Assembly: GCF_000224065.1 (NCBI RefSeq)
Contig: NZ_AFWT01000047.1
Location: forward strand, 1 to 37,647
Direction: 5' to 3'
Source: Thiorhodococcus drewsii AZ1
GTDB taxonomy: Bacteria > Pseudomonadota > Gammaproteobacteria > Chromatiales > Chromatiaceae
DNA: 37,647 nucleotides
Made by a program: the position numbers and the translations under genes. Numbering within the stretch: the stretch's first letter is position 1; every line of letters starts with the position of its first letter. A model generated the notes under the pieces. That model was not told the DNA's origin, did not search any database, and saw nothing but the letters and a program-made list of their open reading frames with translations. Positions 14,083 to 23,378 of this stretch are shown one piece after another.

Positions 14083-14679
14083 CTATTTCGTGCGGGCCTC
14101 AATGGCGTCTGGGATTTTCTTTAGGTGTCTGGCGATGGTGCCGGAATCCACATGGGCTCCGATCTCGTCCGTCAGCTTGGCAATGGTGGTACCGGCTGCC
14201 TCGTGGTGGGTGGTGTCGATCTTGGCGTGTTGCGCCAGGGCTTCGATGATGGTCAGCAGGGTGCGCCGTTCGATCTCACGCAAGGGCTTGTCCAGTTGTC
14301 CGACAGAAGGGGTTGGTTCATCGCCGAATCCAATCACGCCAGGTCGGCCCTTCTCTGCAAACAAGGCCGCAAAGTCGGGGCCGGTGATCCACTCTCGTAT
14401 CGTTTTTTGAATTCTTGTCCGGTGGCATTCGTCTCGGCGGTCGAAGGGAGACGGCTCGGGTGGCGGCAGTGTGACCGATGTTTCTTTGCATTGAACCTTT
14501 CCCGTGCTTCTGAGAATCCGCGCGATTTCACGCCATGCGGACTGATACTGCCTCTGTTCTTCAGTCGTCGGGTAGAGTGCGATGTCTCGAAACACCAAGG
14601 CCCATAATTTGACGGCTCGATCGAGCGGATACTCGGGCAGATTCTTCAGGTCATCGGGGATAGACTTGGCGTCAGCCAT
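14083..14679 (-). CDS. Unknown protein between integrase and alpA
   Basis: 198 residues from ATG 14679 with a good AGAGAGG ribosome site. It starts MADAKSIPDDLKNLPEYPLD and contains LFAEKGRPGVIGFGDEP. A helical C-terminus, IERRTLLTIIEALAQHAKID and then DSGTIARHLKKIPDA, resembles a winged-helix or HTH tail, since EIGAHVDSGTIARHLKKI could be a recognition helix. Similar proteins are common next to island integrases but lack an assigned role. It lies upstream of the alpA operators and is read in the same direction as the integrase. Confidence 0.6.
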   Translation of the reverse strand: MADAKSIPDDLKNLPEYPLDRAVKLWALVFRDIALYPTTEEQRQYQSAWREIARILRSTGKVQCKETSVTLPPPEPSPFDRRDECHRTRIQKTIREWITGPDFAALFAEKGRPGVIGFGDEPTPSVGQLDKPLREIERRTLLTIIEALAQHAKIDTTHHEAAGTTIAKLTDEIGAHVDSGTIARHLKKIPDAIEARTK

Positions 14680-14753
14680 TGCCGAACCTCTCTCTTAGGT
14701 TGGGTGAAGGCCAGGGCCTCGCGACGGGTGGTGCCGTCTCGGGGCCTGTTCGT

Positions 14754-15978
14754 TTATGCGGTGCGCTGCGCCTTGAGTGGAACGACGTTGCTCTGCTCGC
14801 CCTTCTTCAGCTCATCAAGGTAATCGCTCCACGCCTGCATCATCACCTTGCGGACCTGAAGGTGGGCGGTGCGGTTGTAGGCGCGACCGTTCGGATCCTT
14901 CACAGCATGGGCCAGCTGGTGCTCGATGAAGTCGGGCCGGAAGCCGAGGACCTCGTCCAGAATGGTTCGGGCCATCGCCCGGAAGCCATGCCCGCTCATC
15001 TCGTCCTTGGGGATCCCCAGCCGACGCATGGCCGCCAGGATCGCGTTATCCGACATCGGGCGATCGGCGCCACGAGCAGACGGGAAGACATAGCGCCAGC
15101 GCCCGGTGATGGGCTCTAGCTCGCGCAGGATCGCCACGGCCTGGGTCGAGAGCGGCACGATATGTTGGGTGTCGGTCTTCGTTACCGTGTAACGCCATTC
15201 GGCTGCATCGAGGTCGATGTCCTTCCACTCGGCTTTTCGCAGCTCGCCAGGGCGCACGAATACCAGCGGCGCCAGGCGCAAAGCGGCTCGAACGGTCGGC
15301 GTGCCGGTGTAGCCGTCGAGCATGCGCAGGATCTCGGCGACGCGGGGCGGGTCGGTGACAGCGGCGAAGTTCGTTCCCCTCACTGGCGGCAGGGCGCCAC
15401 GCAGATCGGCGGACGGATCGCGCTCGGCGCGTCCGGTGGCGACGGCATACCGGAATATCTGCCCGCAGTTTTGAAGCGCTCGATGGGCGGTTTCCAGAGC
15501 GCCACGGTCCTCGATGCGGCGCACGGTCGCCAGCAGCTCGGGGGCGGTGACGGCGGTGATGGGGCGTGCGCCGATCTGCGGGAAGATGTCGCGCTCCAGG
15601 CGTCGGATGATCCGCACGCCATGACTCTCCGACCATGTGCCCTCGTACTTGGCGAACCACTCTCGGGCGATGACTTCGAAACTGTTGGCGGCCTGGTCCT
15701 GCTGGGTGGCCCTTCTGTGCCTTGCGGTGCTCGCTCGGGTCGATCCCATTGGCCAGCAGGGCGCGGGCCTCCTCGCGGCGCTCGCGGGCTTCCTTCAGTC
15801 CCACCTCGGGGTAGACGCCAAGGGATAGCCGCTTCTCCTTGCCCCCAGATCGATACTTGAGCCGCCACCACTTGCCCCCGGCTGGGGAGACTTCGAGGTA
15901 TAGGCCGCGCTCGTCGAAGGGCTTGGTGGCCTTCTCGGCTGGCTTGGCGTTGCGGATCTTGGCGTCGGTGAGCGGCAT
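14754..15978 (-). pseudogene. Tyrosine integrase, P4/DUF4102 type, with one-base frameshift
   Basis: From ATG 15978, with AAGGAG 9 bp upstream, the first frame encodes the N-terminal DUF4102 arm-binding domain (MPLTDAKIRNAKPAEKATKP, RGLYLEVSPAGGKWWRLKY, LSLGVYPEVGLKEARE). At about 15709-15712 an extra base in a short G/C run shifts the frame. The catalytic part continues in another frame to TAA at 14754: NSFEVIAREWF, VRPGELRKAEW (first catalytic Arg), HGFRAMARTIL (His-x-x-Arg), EHQLAH, and AYNR carrying the probable nucleophilic Tyr. Without the extra base the protein would be about 408 residues and complete. The cause is either a real inactivating mutation or a sequencing error. The target is inferred to be ssrA. 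Confidence 0.85.
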
Positions 15979-16041
15979 GTGGGGCAACTCCTTCGGGCCG
16001 AAGGGCGGCGAAATGGGGGCATCTGATCTGGCATGTCGGCG

Positions 16042-16062
16042 GTTGCCCCCGATGCTGCCCCC
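16042..16062. repeat. Right-end arm-like repeats
   Basis: GTTGCCCCC (16042-16050) and GCTGCCCCC (16054-16062) lie between the integrase start and the right direct repeat. The same two words occur close together near the left end (3375-3383 and 3363-3371). Confidence 0.5.
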
Positions 16063-16117
16063 ACGCGAAGGTTGATGTCAATGAATCTCGCTGGACGTTG
16101 TAAGACAAATAGACAAG

Positions 16118-16140
16118 AAAAAACCCGCACTTAGGCGGGT
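16118..16140 (-). terminator. ssrA rho-independent terminator
   Basis: On the minus strand AACCCGC and GCGGGTT pair around a six-base loop, followed by a run of T (six counting those in the stem). It lies about 35 bp after the CCA end of tmRNA. Confidence 0.8.
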
Positions 16141-16159
16141 TCCTTGTCGTTCTTGGATG
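16118..16159. repeat. Right attachment-site direct repeat (attR core), overlapping the ssrA terminator
   Basis: The 42-bp partner of 3239-3280, with one mismatch. It begins 16 bp beyond the 3' end of mature tmRNA, so the recombined segment is downstream of the gene rather than within its tRNA-like end. Confidence 0.8.
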
Positions 16160-16175
16160 TTGCTGGAAGGGTATT

Positions 16176-16534
16176 TGGTGGAGGCGGCGGGAATCGAACC
16201 CGCGTCCGCAAGCCCTCTGCCGTTGGATACTACATGCTTAGCCCACTCAATTATTTTTAACCTTCCGCCGCCCGAAGGGCAGGGCGATCAGTCGGCGATT
16301 CCGTTAGGTTTTAGCGGATTAGGTCCGGACTCCCGTCACCGCGATCCCATGTGATTTTACCCCTGGAATCCGCCGCCCATAGGCAAGAGACGGTCAGAGG
16401 CCCGCTGGGTTAAGCAGCGAGAGCGTAGTTGTCGTCGTTGGCAACTATAAATTTGCGGATGGATTTACGAGGTAACCCGCACCTCGGCATGCACCTCGGG
16501 TTTTGCGACCCACGTCGAAAGCCATGTCGCCCCC
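16176..16534 (-). ncRNA. ssrA: Transfer-messenger RNA
   Basis: The minus-strand RNA of about 359 nt begins GGGGGCGACATGGC and ends with a T-arm GGTTCGATTCCC and GCCTCCACCA, forming the tRNA-like domain. The internal message encodes the tag ANDDNYALAA followed by TAA, preceded by the resume alanine codon GCC; ALAA is the usual proteolysis signal. Together with SmpB it rescues stalled ribosomes and marks the incomplete protein for degradation. smpB lies immediately upstream on the same strand. The island integrated directly downstream. Confidence 0.95.
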
Positions 16535-16552
16535 TTTGGTAACGAGTTGGTC

Positions 16553-16581
16553 AATATAGGGTGAGTTTGGTTCCGGGGCAA
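16553..16581 (-). promoter_or_regulatory. Probable ssrA promoter
   Basis: On the minus strand TTGCCC (-35) and TATATT (-10) are separated by 17 bp. Transcription would start some 10 bp before the mature tmRNA 5' end, consistent with a processed precursor. Confidence 0.55.
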
Positions 16582-16600
16582 GCGCGGTCTGTTTTTAAAT

Positions 16601-17077
16601 TCACCGTGTCTTGAAGATGCGTTCCTTTTCACGCTGCCAGTCGCGGTCTCGCTCGGTGTCGCGCTTGTCGTGCAGCTTCTTGCCCTTGGCGAGACCGATT
16701 TCCAGCTTGGCGCGGCCTCGCTTCCAATAGAGGGCGGTTGGGACGAGGGTGTAGCCGGCGCGCTCGGTGAGGCCTATCAGCCGACTCAGCTCGTTGCGCT
16801 TCAGGAGCAGTTTGCGGCTGCGTGTGGGGTCGGGGTTGATGTGGGTCGAGGCGGTCGCGAGCGCGGAGACGTGGGCGCCGATCAGGAACGCCTCGGCGTG
16901 GAGGATCTTGACGTAGCTCTCCTTGAGCTGGACGCGCCCGGCCCGGAGGCTCTTGACCTCCCAGCCTTCGAGAGCGATTCCGGCCTCAATGCGTTGCTCG
17001 ATGAAATAGTCGTGCCCCGCCTTCTTGTTCAAGGCGATGGTCGAGCTTCCGTCCAGTTTTTTCTTGGCTTTCGTCAT
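16601..17077 (-). CDS. smpB: SsrA-binding protein SmpB
   Basis: 158 residues, the family's usual length. The beta-barrel core is visible: [35 protein letters not shown], then LKESYV and FLIGAHVS. The block [17 protein letters not shown] and [32 protein letters not shown] is also present. The basic tail ([19 protein letters not shown]) is the segment that folds into the mRNA channel of the ribosome. It binds the tRNA-like end of tmRNA and delivers it to stalled ribosomes. It is transcribed with the same polarity as ssrA, which follows about 65 bp downstream, and diverges from tpiA. Confidence 0.97.
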   Translation of the reverse strand: MTKAKKKLDGSSTIALNKKAGHDYFIEQRIEAGIALEGWEVKSLRAGRVQLKESYVKILHAEAFLIGAHVSALATASTHINPDPTRSRKLLLKRNELSRLIGLTERAGYTLVPTALYWKRGRAKLEIGLAKGKKLHDKRDTERDRDWQREKERIFKTR

Positions 17078-17180
17078 CTGGCAAGTGTATAGGAAAGGTG
17101 AGTTTCGATTAAGTGGTTACGTTGGGGGCGGAGGGGAAAGCGGGTCCCTGGCTCCTGTATGCATTTTTTCAAATTCGTGC

Positions 17181-17208
17181 TTGAAATATGCATGGAATTG
17201 ACTATCAT
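17181..17208 (+). promoter_or_regulatory. Probable tpiA promoter
   Basis: TTGAAA (17181-17186) and TATCAT (17203-17208) with a 16-bp spacer, about 28 bp upstream of the tpiA start, in the smpB-tpiA divergent interval. Confidence 0.45.
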
Positions 17209-17236
17209 ACCCCGCTCGCCCAAATGGAGTTCTGAC

Positions 17237-18001
17237 ATGCGCCGGCCTCTGATTGCGGGAAACTGGAAGATGAACGGCACCAAATCCAGCGCGGAAGCGC
17301 TGTTGAGCGGGGTCGTTTCCGGTGCGACAAGCGTCTCCAAGGCGGAGATCGCGGTCTGTGTGCCCTTCCCGTTGCTCTGTCTCGGTGAGCAGTTGCTCGC
17401 GGGTAGTAACGTTCAGCTCGGTGCGCAGAATGTTTGCACGGAGTCTGGTGGTGCCTATACGGGCGAGGTTTCTGCGGCGATGCTCGTGGACTTCGGTTGT
17501 CGGTATGTGATCTGCGGCCATTCCGAGCGCAGGGAATATTACGGCGAGACCGATGAGATTATCGCCAAGAAAGTCTCTGCCTCCATTGCTGCCGGGATGA
17601 CGCCGATCCTCTGTGTTGGCGAAACGCTCCAGCAGCGAGAGGATGGTCTGGCCGAGCAGGTGATTGGCTCTCAGATCAAGGGTGTTCTGAGTCGGATCGG
17701 AATCGATGCATTCGACCGGCTTGAAATCGCCTACGAGCCAGTCTGGGCCATTGGCACCGGCAAGACGGCGTCGCCGGAGCAAGCGCAGGATGCGCATGTC
17801 TTTATCCGTAGTCAGGTCGCTGACGAAAGCGCGGCCATCGCGGAGAAGATTCGAATTTTGTATGGCGGCAGCATGAAGGCTGCCAATGCGCGTGAATTGC
17901 TGTCGCAGGCTGATATCGACGGTGGCCTGATTGGTGGTGCTTCGCTAGTCGCCGACGATTTCCTGGTCATTTGCCAGGCTGGAGACTTGGCGGCGGGCTG
18001 A
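17237..18001 (+). CDS. tpiA: Triosephosphate isomerase
   Basis: 254 residues from ATG 17237; the frame is open upstream but the protein family starts at MRRPLIAGNWKMN. Catalytic residues are visible: Asn9 and Lys11 in NWKMN, His95 in CGHSERR, and the general-base glutamate in AYEPVWAIGTG. The phosphate-binding blocks YGGSMKAANA and GGLIGGASL near the end are also present. It interconverts dihydroxyacetone phosphate and glyceraldehyde 3-phosphate in the cytoplasm (glycolysis, gluconeogenesis, Calvin cycle). secG starts 23 bp downstream, so the two are probably cotranscribed, an arrangement common in Gammaproteobacteria. Confidence 0.97.
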   Translation: MRRPLIAGNWKMNGTKSSAEALLSGVVSGATSVSKAEIAVCVPFPLLCLGEQLLAGSNVQLGAQNVCTESGGAYTGEVSAAMLVDFGCRYVICGHSERREYYGETDEIIAKKVSASIAAGMTPILCVGETLQQREDGLAEQVIGSQIKGVLSRIGIDAFDRLEIAYEPVWAIGTGKTASPEQAQDAHVFIRSQVADESAAIAEKIRILYGGSMKAANARELLSQADIDGGLIGGASLVADDFLVICQAGDLAAG

Positions 18002-18024
18002 TGTCCTCGATCCGTGAGTAATGC

Positions 18025-18480
18025 ATGCAAACGATTTTGACGGTTTTTCAAGTCTTCCTGTCGCTGGGGCTGATCGGTCTCGTGCTGATTCAGCATGGCA
18101 AGGGAGCGGATGCTGGTGCTGCCTTCGGTAGCGGTGCATCGTCGACGGTGTTTGGAGCTCAAGGTTCGGGGTCGTTTTTAACCCGTATTACTGCTATAAT
18201 CGCGGCCTTGTTTTTCCTGACTAGCATGGCTCTTGCATACTATGCTGCCCAAACCTCGGAGCCTGAGGGGCTCATGGGCAAGCTGGATGATACGTTGGTC
18301 GTGCCACAGGCGCCTCCGGCGGTGCCAAGTTCGACGGCGGATGTCCCCCTCGTCCCGGGTGGCGATGCAGCACCTCCGCAGGTGTCGGATCTGCCGGCGG
18401 TTCCGGTGTCGAGTGATGCTGTGAGCAATGATTCCGCCTCCGATGCTGCGGTTGCCGCGCCGGATGCCAAGAGCGAGTAA
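18025..18480 (+). CDS. secG: Preprotein translocase subunit SecG
   Basis: 151 residues. The first 75 hold the family fold: a membrane helix (ILTVFQVFLSLGLIGLVLIQ), the conserved loop HGKGADAGAAFGSGASSTVFGAQGSGSF, and a second helix (ITAIIAALFFLTSMALAYYA). The rest is an Ala/Pro/Val-rich acidic tail, longer than in E. coli SecG (110 residues) but typical of related gammaproteobacteria. SecG associates with SecYE in the inner membrane and assists SecA-driven export. The gene lies between tpiA and tRNA-Leu. Confidence 0.95.
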   Translation: MQTILTVFQVFLSLGLIGLVLIQHGKGADAGAAFGSGASSTVFGAQGSGSFLTRITAIIAALFFLTSMALAYYAAQTSEPEGLMGKLDDTLVVPQAPPAVPSSTADVPLVPGGDAAPPQVSDLPAVPVSSDAVSNDSASDAAVAAPDAKSE

Positions 18481-18502
18481 GACGTTAAAGATGTTTGATT
18501 TA

Positions 18503-18587
18503 GCCGACGTGGTGAAATTGGTAGACACGCTATCTTGAGGGGGTAGTGGCGCAAGCCGTGCCAGTTCGAGTCTGGCCGTCGGCACCA
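18503..18587 (+). tRNA. tRNA-Leu (GAG)
   Basis: 85 nt with CCA encoded. Acceptor ends GCCGACG and CGTCGGC pair. The anticodon stem CTATC/GGTAG encloses the loop TTGAGGG with anticodon GAG, which reads CUC/CUU leucine codons. The long variable arm (class II) and the T-arm GTTCGAGTC are present. It follows secG by about 20 bp and is followed at once by a terminator. Confidence 0.95.
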
Positions 18588-18592
18588 ATAGC

Positions 18593-18628
18593 AAACGGCA
18601 TGCCGCTTTAGCGGCATGCCGTTTTTTT
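18593..18628 (+). terminator. Rho-independent terminator after tRNA-Leu
   Basis: A perfect 14-bp hairpin (AAACGGCATGCCGC / GCGGCATGCCGTTT) with a four-base loop TTTA is followed by seven T. It ends the tpiA-secG-tRNA transcript and insulates the nuo operon. Confidence 0.92.
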
Positions 18629-18686
18629 GCGCGTCCAAAAAATTTCAAAGCCTTGAAATAACTAATAATTTGAATTGGTGGCCGGG

Positions 18687-18716
18687 TTGACACTACAGCG
18701 AATGCTGCACTAGACT
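18687..18716 (+). promoter_or_regulatory. Probable nuo operon promoter
   Basis: TTGACA (18687-18692) and TAGACT (18711-18716) with an 18-bp spacer, about 45 bp upstream of the nuoA start, directly after the preceding terminator. Confidence 0.5.
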
Positions 18717-18760
18717 CGAGTTCCTGCTGCGTATATTAGAAAAATGATAGAGAGGGGACA

Positions 18761-19117
18761 GTGCTCGATAACTATCTACCAATCCTGATCTTCATCCTTG
18801 TCGGGGCATTGGTGGGGGTTGGGCCTCTTGCGATTGGTTACCTGCTCGGTCCTCGTCGACCGGACGCGGAGAAGGACTCCCCATACGAGTGTGGCTTCGA
18901 GGCATTCGAAACCGCCCGTTTGAAGTTCGACGTCCGCTTCTATCTGGTTGCAATACTGTTTATCGTTTTCGACCTGGAGATAGCTTTTCTGTTTCCCTGG
19001 GCCGTCGCGCTCGACGAACTCGGAATCTTCGCCTTCTGGGCCATGGTTGTCTTCCTCGGTATCCTGGTTGTTGGCTTCATTTACGAGTGGAAGAAAGGGG
19101 CTCTCGAATGGGAATAG
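18761..19117 (+). CDS. nuoA: NADH-quinone oxidoreductase subunit A
   Basis: 118 residues from GTG 18761, with GAGAGGGG about 8 bp upstream. Three membrane helices are seen ([60 protein letters not shown]). The conserved cytoplasmic loop after helix 1 is [22 protein letters not shown]; its Cys and nearby acidic residues line the quinone-site region. [12 protein letters not shown] is the family's strongest motif. It forms part of the membrane-arm interface of complex I. It overlaps nuoB by 10 bp. Confidence 0.97.
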   Translation: MLDNYLPILIFILVGALVGVGPLAIGYLLGPRRPDAEKDSPYECGFEAFETARLKFDVRFYLVAILFIVFDLEIAFLFPWAVALDELGIFAFWAMVVFLGILVVGFIYEWKKGALEWE

Positions 19118-19584
19118 AAGGCCTGCTTGAAGAGGGCGTCGTTACCACGACGGCCGACAAGCTGATCAACTGGGCGCGAACCGGCTCTTTGTGGCCGATG
19201 ACATTCGGGCTCGCCTGCTGTGCGATTGAGATGATGCACGCCGGTGCCGCGCGTTACGACCTGGACCGTTTCGGAATCCTCTTCCGGCCGAGTCCCCGTC
19301 AGTCGGACGTGATGATCGTTGCGGGCACCCTAGTGAATAAAATGGCCCCTGCGCTGCGCAAAGTGTACGACCAAATGGCCGAGCCGCGCTGGGTCATCTC
19401 CATGGGATCTTGCGCCAACGGTGGTGGCTACTACCACTATTCCTACTCTGTCGTGCGTGGATGCGATCGCATTGTGCCGGTCGACGTCTATGTTCCGGGC
19501 TGTCCGCCGACGGCAGAGGCATTGCTCTACGGTATTCTGCAGCTTCAGAGCAAGATTCGTCGCACCAATACCATCGCTCGTTGA
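19108..19584 (+). CDS. nuoB: NADH-quinone oxidoreductase subunit B
   Basis: 158 residues from ATG 19108, which lies inside the end of nuoA; a longer upstream frame is only the alternate reading of nuoA. The ligands of the last iron-sulfur cluster N2 are present as Cys37-Cys38 ([10 protein letters not shown]), Cys102 (GSCANGG) and Cys132 (VPGCPP). N2 hands electrons to quinone at the NuoB/NuoD interface. [21 protein letters not shown] is the typical core. Complete and of normal length. Confidence 0.97.
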   Translation: MGIEGLLEEGVVTTTADKLINWARTGSLWPMTFGLACCAIEMMHAGAARYDLDRFGILFRPSPRQSDVMIVAGTLVNKMAPALRKVYDQMAEPRWVISMGSCANGGGYYHYSYSVVRGCDRIVPVDVYVPGCPPTAEALLYGILQLQSKIRRTNTIAR

Positions 19585-19600
19585 GTCGTACCAGAACCAC

Positions 19601-20314
19601 ATGGCAACAGAATCCCTGACCCGCAACGCCAGGCTGGACGCGCTTGCTGCCGCCATCCGCGAACATTTCGCGGATCAGGGCTGCGAGTTGATCCAAGCCC
19701 CCGGTGAGTTGACCCTGATCGTTCCGGCCGAGCGCCTGTTGGCCGTCGCGCCGATCCTGCGCGATCATGCCGATTTCCGTTTCGAGCAATTGATCGACCT
19801 CTGCGGCGTCGATTACGCCGCCTACGGTCAGTCGGAATGGACGACAGAGGAGGCGTCCTTTACCGGTTTCGGTCGTGGCGTCGACCGCGATCTGGAGGTC
19901 GAGCAAGATGATCCCAAGCGGTTCGCCGTCGTTTCCCATCTGCTGTCTTTGGAGCACAACCACCGGTTGCGTCTGCGCGTCTATGCGGGCGGAATTCAGC
20001 CGATGGTGGATTCGCTGATCTCGGTCTGGGCTGCAGCCAATTGGTTCGAGCGCGAGGCCTTCGATCTTTACGGAATTCTCTTCAAGGGCCATCCGGATCT
20101 GCGCCGCATCCTGACCGACTATGGTTTCGTCGGCCATCCCTTCCGCAAGGATTTCCCGTTGATCGGCCAAGTCGAGATGCGTTACGACCCCGAGCAGGCG
20201 CGGGTGATCTATGAGCCGGTCTCCATCGAGCCGCGCGTTCTGGTGCCCCGCGTGATTCGCGAGGACAGTCGTTATCTCAAGAACGGAGTCGGTGGGGAGT
20301 CGAGCGATGCCTGA
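19601..20314 (+). CDS. nuoC: NADH-quinone oxidoreductase subunit C
   Basis: 237 residues from ATG 19601. The 30-kDa subunit signature is clear: [56 protein letters not shown]. It is part of the peripheral arm, packing against NuoD and NuoB and holding no cofactor. nuoC is separate from nuoD here, unlike the fused nuoCD of E. coli. The stop overlaps the nuoD start by 8 bp, so translation is probably coupled. Confidence 0.97.
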   Translation: MATESLTRNARLDALAAAIREHFADQGCELIQAPGELTLIVPAERLLAVAPILRDHADFRFEQLIDLCGVDYAAYGQSEWTTEEASFTGFGRGVDRDLEVEQDDPKRFAVVSHLLSLEHNHRLRLRVYAGGIQPMVDSLISVWAAANWFEREAFDLYGILFKGHPDLRRILTDYGFVGHPFRKDFPLIGQVEMRYDPEQARVIYEPVSIEPRVLVPRVIREDSRYLKNGVGGESSDA

Positions 20315-21563
20315 GATTCGTAACTACACGCTGAATTTCGGTCCTCAGCATCCCTCGGCCCACGGCGTTCTGCGCCTGGTGCTCGAATTGGATGGCGAGG
20401 TGATCGAGCGTGCCGATCCGCATGTCGGTCTGCTGCATCGCGCAACCGAGAAGCTGGCCGAGTACAAGCCCTACAACCAGAGCATCGGCTACATGGATCG
20501 GTTGGATTACGTATCCATGATGTGTAACGAGCATGGCTATGTGCGGGCGATCGAGAAGCTGCTGGGGGTCGAGCCTCCGGTGCGGGCGCAGTACATACGC
20601 ACCTTGTTCGACGAGATCACGCGCATTCTGAACCACCTTATGTGGCTCGCCGCGCATGCGCTCGACATCGGAGCCATGAGCGTCTTCCTCTACTGTTTCC
20701 GCGAGCGCGAAGATCTGATGGACTGCTACGAAGCGGTCTCGGGTGCGCGCATGCATGCGACCTATTACCGCCCCGGTGGCGTGCATCGTGATCTTCCCGA
20801 TCGCATGCCGCAGTATCAGGGTAGCTCCAAGTGGCACAGCGAGCGCACCATCGCCAAGCGCAATGGGGCGCGCCAGGGATCCTTGCTCGACTTCATCGAG
20901 GATTTCACCGAGCGCTTCCCGACCCATGTCGACGAATACGAGACCCTGCTGACCGACAACCGGATCTGGAAGCAGCGGACCGTGGATATCGGCGTGGTGT
21001 CCCCCGAGCGCGCGACCCAGCTCGGATTCACCGGTCCCATGCTGCGCGGTTCGGGCATCGCCTGGGATCTGCGCAAAAAACAGCCCTATGCCGCCTATGA
21101 CAAGGTCGATTTCGATATCCCTGTGGGCGTGAACGGCGACTGCTACGATCGCTATCTGGTGCGCATGGAGGAGATGCGCCAGTCCAATCGCATCATCAAG
21201 CATTGCGTGGACTGGCTGCGGGTGAACCCGGGCCCCGTGTCGATCGATGATCACAAGATCGTTCCGCCGAAGCGCGCGGAGATGAAGGGCGACATGGAAG
21301 CCCTGATCCATCACTTCAAACTCTTCACCGAGGGCTACTGCCCGCCGGCTGGCGAGGTCTATGCCGCAGTCGAGGCGCCCAAGGGCGAGTTCGGGTGTTT
21401 TATCGTTTCGGACGGCGCCAACAAGCCGTATCGTTTGAAGGTTCGCGCGCCGGGATTCCCGCATCTGGCTGCGCTTGATGAAATGTCCAGAGGGCACATG
21501 CTGGCCGATGTCGTCGCGATCATCGGGACGCTGGATATCGTGTTCGGGGAGATCGACCGCTGA
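20307..21563 (+). CDS. nuoD: NADH-quinone oxidoreductase subunit D
   Basis: 418 residues from ATG 20307 ([20 protein letters not shown]). This 49-kDa subunit descends from the large subunit of NiFe hydrogenases and forms the quinone pocket with NuoB. Key stretches include [21 protein letters not shown], with the loop His residues that approach the quinone head group, then [40 protein letters not shown] and the C-terminus FGEIDR. The next gene starts at the last base of its stop. Confidence 0.97.
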   Translation: MPEIRNYTLNFGPQHPSAHGVLRLVLELDGEVIERADPHVGLLHRATEKLAEYKPYNQSIGYMDRLDYVSMMCNEHGYVRAIEKLLGVEPPVRAQYIRTLFDEITRILNHLMWLAAHALDIGAMSVFLYCFREREDLMDCYEAVSGARMHATYYRPGGVHRDLPDRMPQYQGSSKWHSERTIAKRNGARQGSLLDFIEDFTERFPTHVDEYETLLTDNRIWKQRTVDIGVVSPERATQLGFTGPMLRGSGIAWDLRKKQPYAAYDKVDFDIPVGVNGDCYDRYLVRMEEMRQSNRIIKHCVDWLRVNPGPVSIDDHKIVPPKRAEMKGDMEALIHHFKLFTEGYCPPAGEVYAAVEAPKGEFGCFIVSDGANKPYRLKVRAPGFPHLAALDEMSRGHMLADVVAIIGTLDIVFGEIDR

Positions 21564-22090
21564 TGAGCTTTCGTAACGCACCACTCGCCGTCGATCACGA
21601 ACGCGACAAGTCGACCCTATTCACAGCGGAGATCCGTGCCGAGATCGATGCCCATATCGCCAAATATCCGCCGGAGTGGAAACAGTCCGCCGTGATGCCC
21701 GCGCTCACCATCGTGCAGGACGCCAATGGCGGCTGGCTTACGACCGAGCTGATGGATGATGTCGCGGCCTATCTCGACATGCCGGCGGTCTCGGTCTACG
21801 AGGTGGCGAGCTTCTACGGCATGTACGACCTGGAGCCCCAGGGCCGGCACAAGGTCTGTGTCTGCAACAGCATTTCATGTTTGCTGCAGGGGTCGGAGGA
21901 ATTGATCGAGCATGTCGAGCACAAGTACGGCGTGCGCCCTGGAGAGACGACCGAGGACGGACGTTTCACCTTCAAGGAGGTGGAGTGTCTTGGGGCCTGC
22001 CGTCACGCACCGGCCGTGCTGCTCGACAAGACCTACCACGAGAATCTGTCCCCCGAGTCGCTGGATAAGCTGATCGACGAGTTGGAGTGA
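21563..22090 (+). CDS. nuoE: NADH-quinone oxidoreductase subunit E
   Basis: 175 residues. The thioredoxin-like 24-kDa subunit carries one [2Fe-2S] cluster (N1a). The ligands fit CVCNSISC (C-x4-C, counting from the second Cys) and [10 protein letters not shown] (C-x3-C). [15 protein letters not shown], then [17 protein letters not shown] are typical of the helical N-terminal part. It works with NuoF and NuoG in the NADH-oxidising module. The start codon overlaps the nuoD stop (TGATG). Confidence 0.97.
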   Translation: MSFRNAPLAVDHERDKSTLFTAEIRAEIDAHIAKYPPEWKQSAVMPALTIVQDANGGWLTTELMDDVAAYLDMPAVSVYEVASFYGMYDLEPQGRHKVCVCNSISCLLQGSEELIEHVEHKYGVRPGETTEDGRFTFKEVECLGACRHAPAVLLDKTYHENLSPESLDKLIDELE

Positions 22091-22094
22091 GATC

Positions 22095-23378
22095 GTGGTA
22101 CCGAATCAGAACACTGTTTGCTTCCGCACCATGCATCTGGACGAGGACGTCCGTCATACGCTGGAGGCCTATCGGAGCATCGGCGGCTATACGCAGTGGG
22201 AACGCATCCTGCGCGAGCGACCGGACCCCAACGATCTGATCGAGGAGGTCAAGCTCTCCAATCTGCGCGGACGCGGTGGCGCCGGCTTCCCGACCGGGCT
22301 CAAGTGGAGCTTCATGCCGCGCACGGGACCGGGCCAGAAATATATCGTCTGCAACTCGGACGAAGGCGAGCCGGGAACCTGCAAGGATCGAGACATCCTG
22401 CGCTACAACCCGCATCAGTTGATCGAGGGCATGGCGATTGCCGGCTACTGCATCGGCGCGACCGTCGGTTACAACTACATCCGCGGCGAGTTCTACGAGC
22501 CCATCGCCCGCTTCGAGGGCGCCTTGCGCGAGGCCTACGCGGCCGGTCTGCTGGGCACGAACCTGCAGGACAGTGGGGTCGATTTCGACTGCTATTCCCA
22601 CATGGGGGCCGGCGCCTATATCTGCGGTGAGGAGACCGCGCTGCTCGAATCCATTGAGGGCAAGAAGGGGCAGCCCAGATTCAAGCCGCCCTTCCCAGCG
22701 CAGTACGGACTCTATGGTTGCCCGACGACCATCAACAACACCGAATCGCTGGCCTCCGTTCCGGTCATCCTGGAGAAGGGCGGTCAGTGGTTCCTGGAGC
22801 TGGGCCGTCCCAACAACGGTGGGCTCAAACTGTTCTCGGTGTCCGGGCATGTGAATGCGCCGAACAACTTCGAGGTGCCCATGGGAATCCCGTTCCGGAC
22901 GCTGTTGGAGATGTCCGGCGGAGTCAAGGACGGTAAGGCGCTCAAGGCCGTCATTCCAGGCGGCTCCTCGGTACCGGTGGTGCCGGGCGATTTGATGATG
23001 GATGTCGACATGGATTACGACTCCATCGCCAAGGCGGGCTCCATGCTGGGCTCGGGTGCCATCATCGTGATCGCGGAGGGAACCTGTATGGTCAAGGTGT
23101 TGCATAACTTGTCGCACTTCTACATGCACGAATCCTGCGGTCAGTGCACACCCTGCCGTGAAGGCACCGGCTGGTTGGCGCGGGTACTGCACCGCATGCT
23201 GGACGGAAAGGGGCGCCCCGAGGATTTGGAATTGCTGGAGAGCGTTGCCGGGCGGATCGGTGGTCGCACCATCTGTGCCTTGGGCGATGCTGCGGCCATG
23301 CCGGTGCAGAGCTTCCTGAAGCATTACCGGCACGAGTTTGCCTATCTGATCGAGCATGGTCGCCCCATGGCGGCTTAA
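22095..23378 (+). CDS. nuoF: NADH-quinone oxidoreductase subunit F
   Basis: 427 residues from GTG 22095, 4 bp after nuoE. The NADH and FMN site is visible as [15 protein letters not shown] and [15 protein letters not shown] [4Fe-4S] cluster (N3) is bound by [14 protein letters not shown] plus a later Cys in [12 protein letters not shown]. This subunit takes a hydride from NADH on FMN and passes electrons into the iron-sulfur chain. Complete. The 182-bp gap that follows is unusually wide for this operon. Confidence 0.97.
   Translation: MVPNQNTVCFRTMHLDEDVRHTLEAYRSIGGYTQWERILRERPDPNDLIEEVKLSNLRGRGGAGFPTGLKWSFMPRTGPGQKYIVCNSDEGEPGTCKDRDILRYNPHQLIEGMAIAGYCIGATVGYNYIRGEFYEPIARFEGALREAYAAGLLGTNLQDSGVDFDCYSHMGAGAYICGEETALLESIEGKKGQPRFKPPFPAQYGLYGCPTTINNTESLASVPVILEKGGQWFLELGRPNNGGLKLFSVSGHVNAPNNFEVPMGIPFRTLLEMSGGVKDGKALKAVIPGGSSVPVVPGDLMMDVDMDYDSIAKAGSMLGSGAIIVIAEGTCMVKVLHNLSHFYMHESCGQCTPCREGTGWLARVLHRMLDGKGRPEDLELLESVAGRIGGRTICALGDAAAMPVQSFLKHYRHEFAYLIEHGRPMAA

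Larger units (their letters stand above)
3239..16159. mobile_element. ssrA-integrated genomic island (satellite-like integrative element)
   Basis: The element is bounded by direct repeats at 3239-3280 and 16118-16159. The integrase lies next to the right end, adjacent to ssrA, as is usual for tRNA/tmRNA-targeting elements. Contents from right to left are integrase, unknown protein, AlpA regulator, ribbon-helix-helix-like protein, DUF927 ATPase, three unknown small proteins, terminator, integron cassette array, an interrupted gene, coiled-coil/HTH protein and HGGxSTG protein. No phage structural, packaging or conjugation genes are visible. That fits a satellite or defective island better than a full prophage. 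All genes except the cassettes run leftward. Mobility today is doubtful because the integrase frame is broken. Confidence 0.8.

Noticed and set aside
16157-16354. 65-codon plus-strand frame containing EAAGIEPASA
   Set aside because: It lies over the 3' part of the tmRNA gene on the opposite strand, a well-known false frame.
20277-21584. 435-codon minus-strand frame opposite nuoD
   Set aside because: Antisense shadow; nuoD carries all family motifs.
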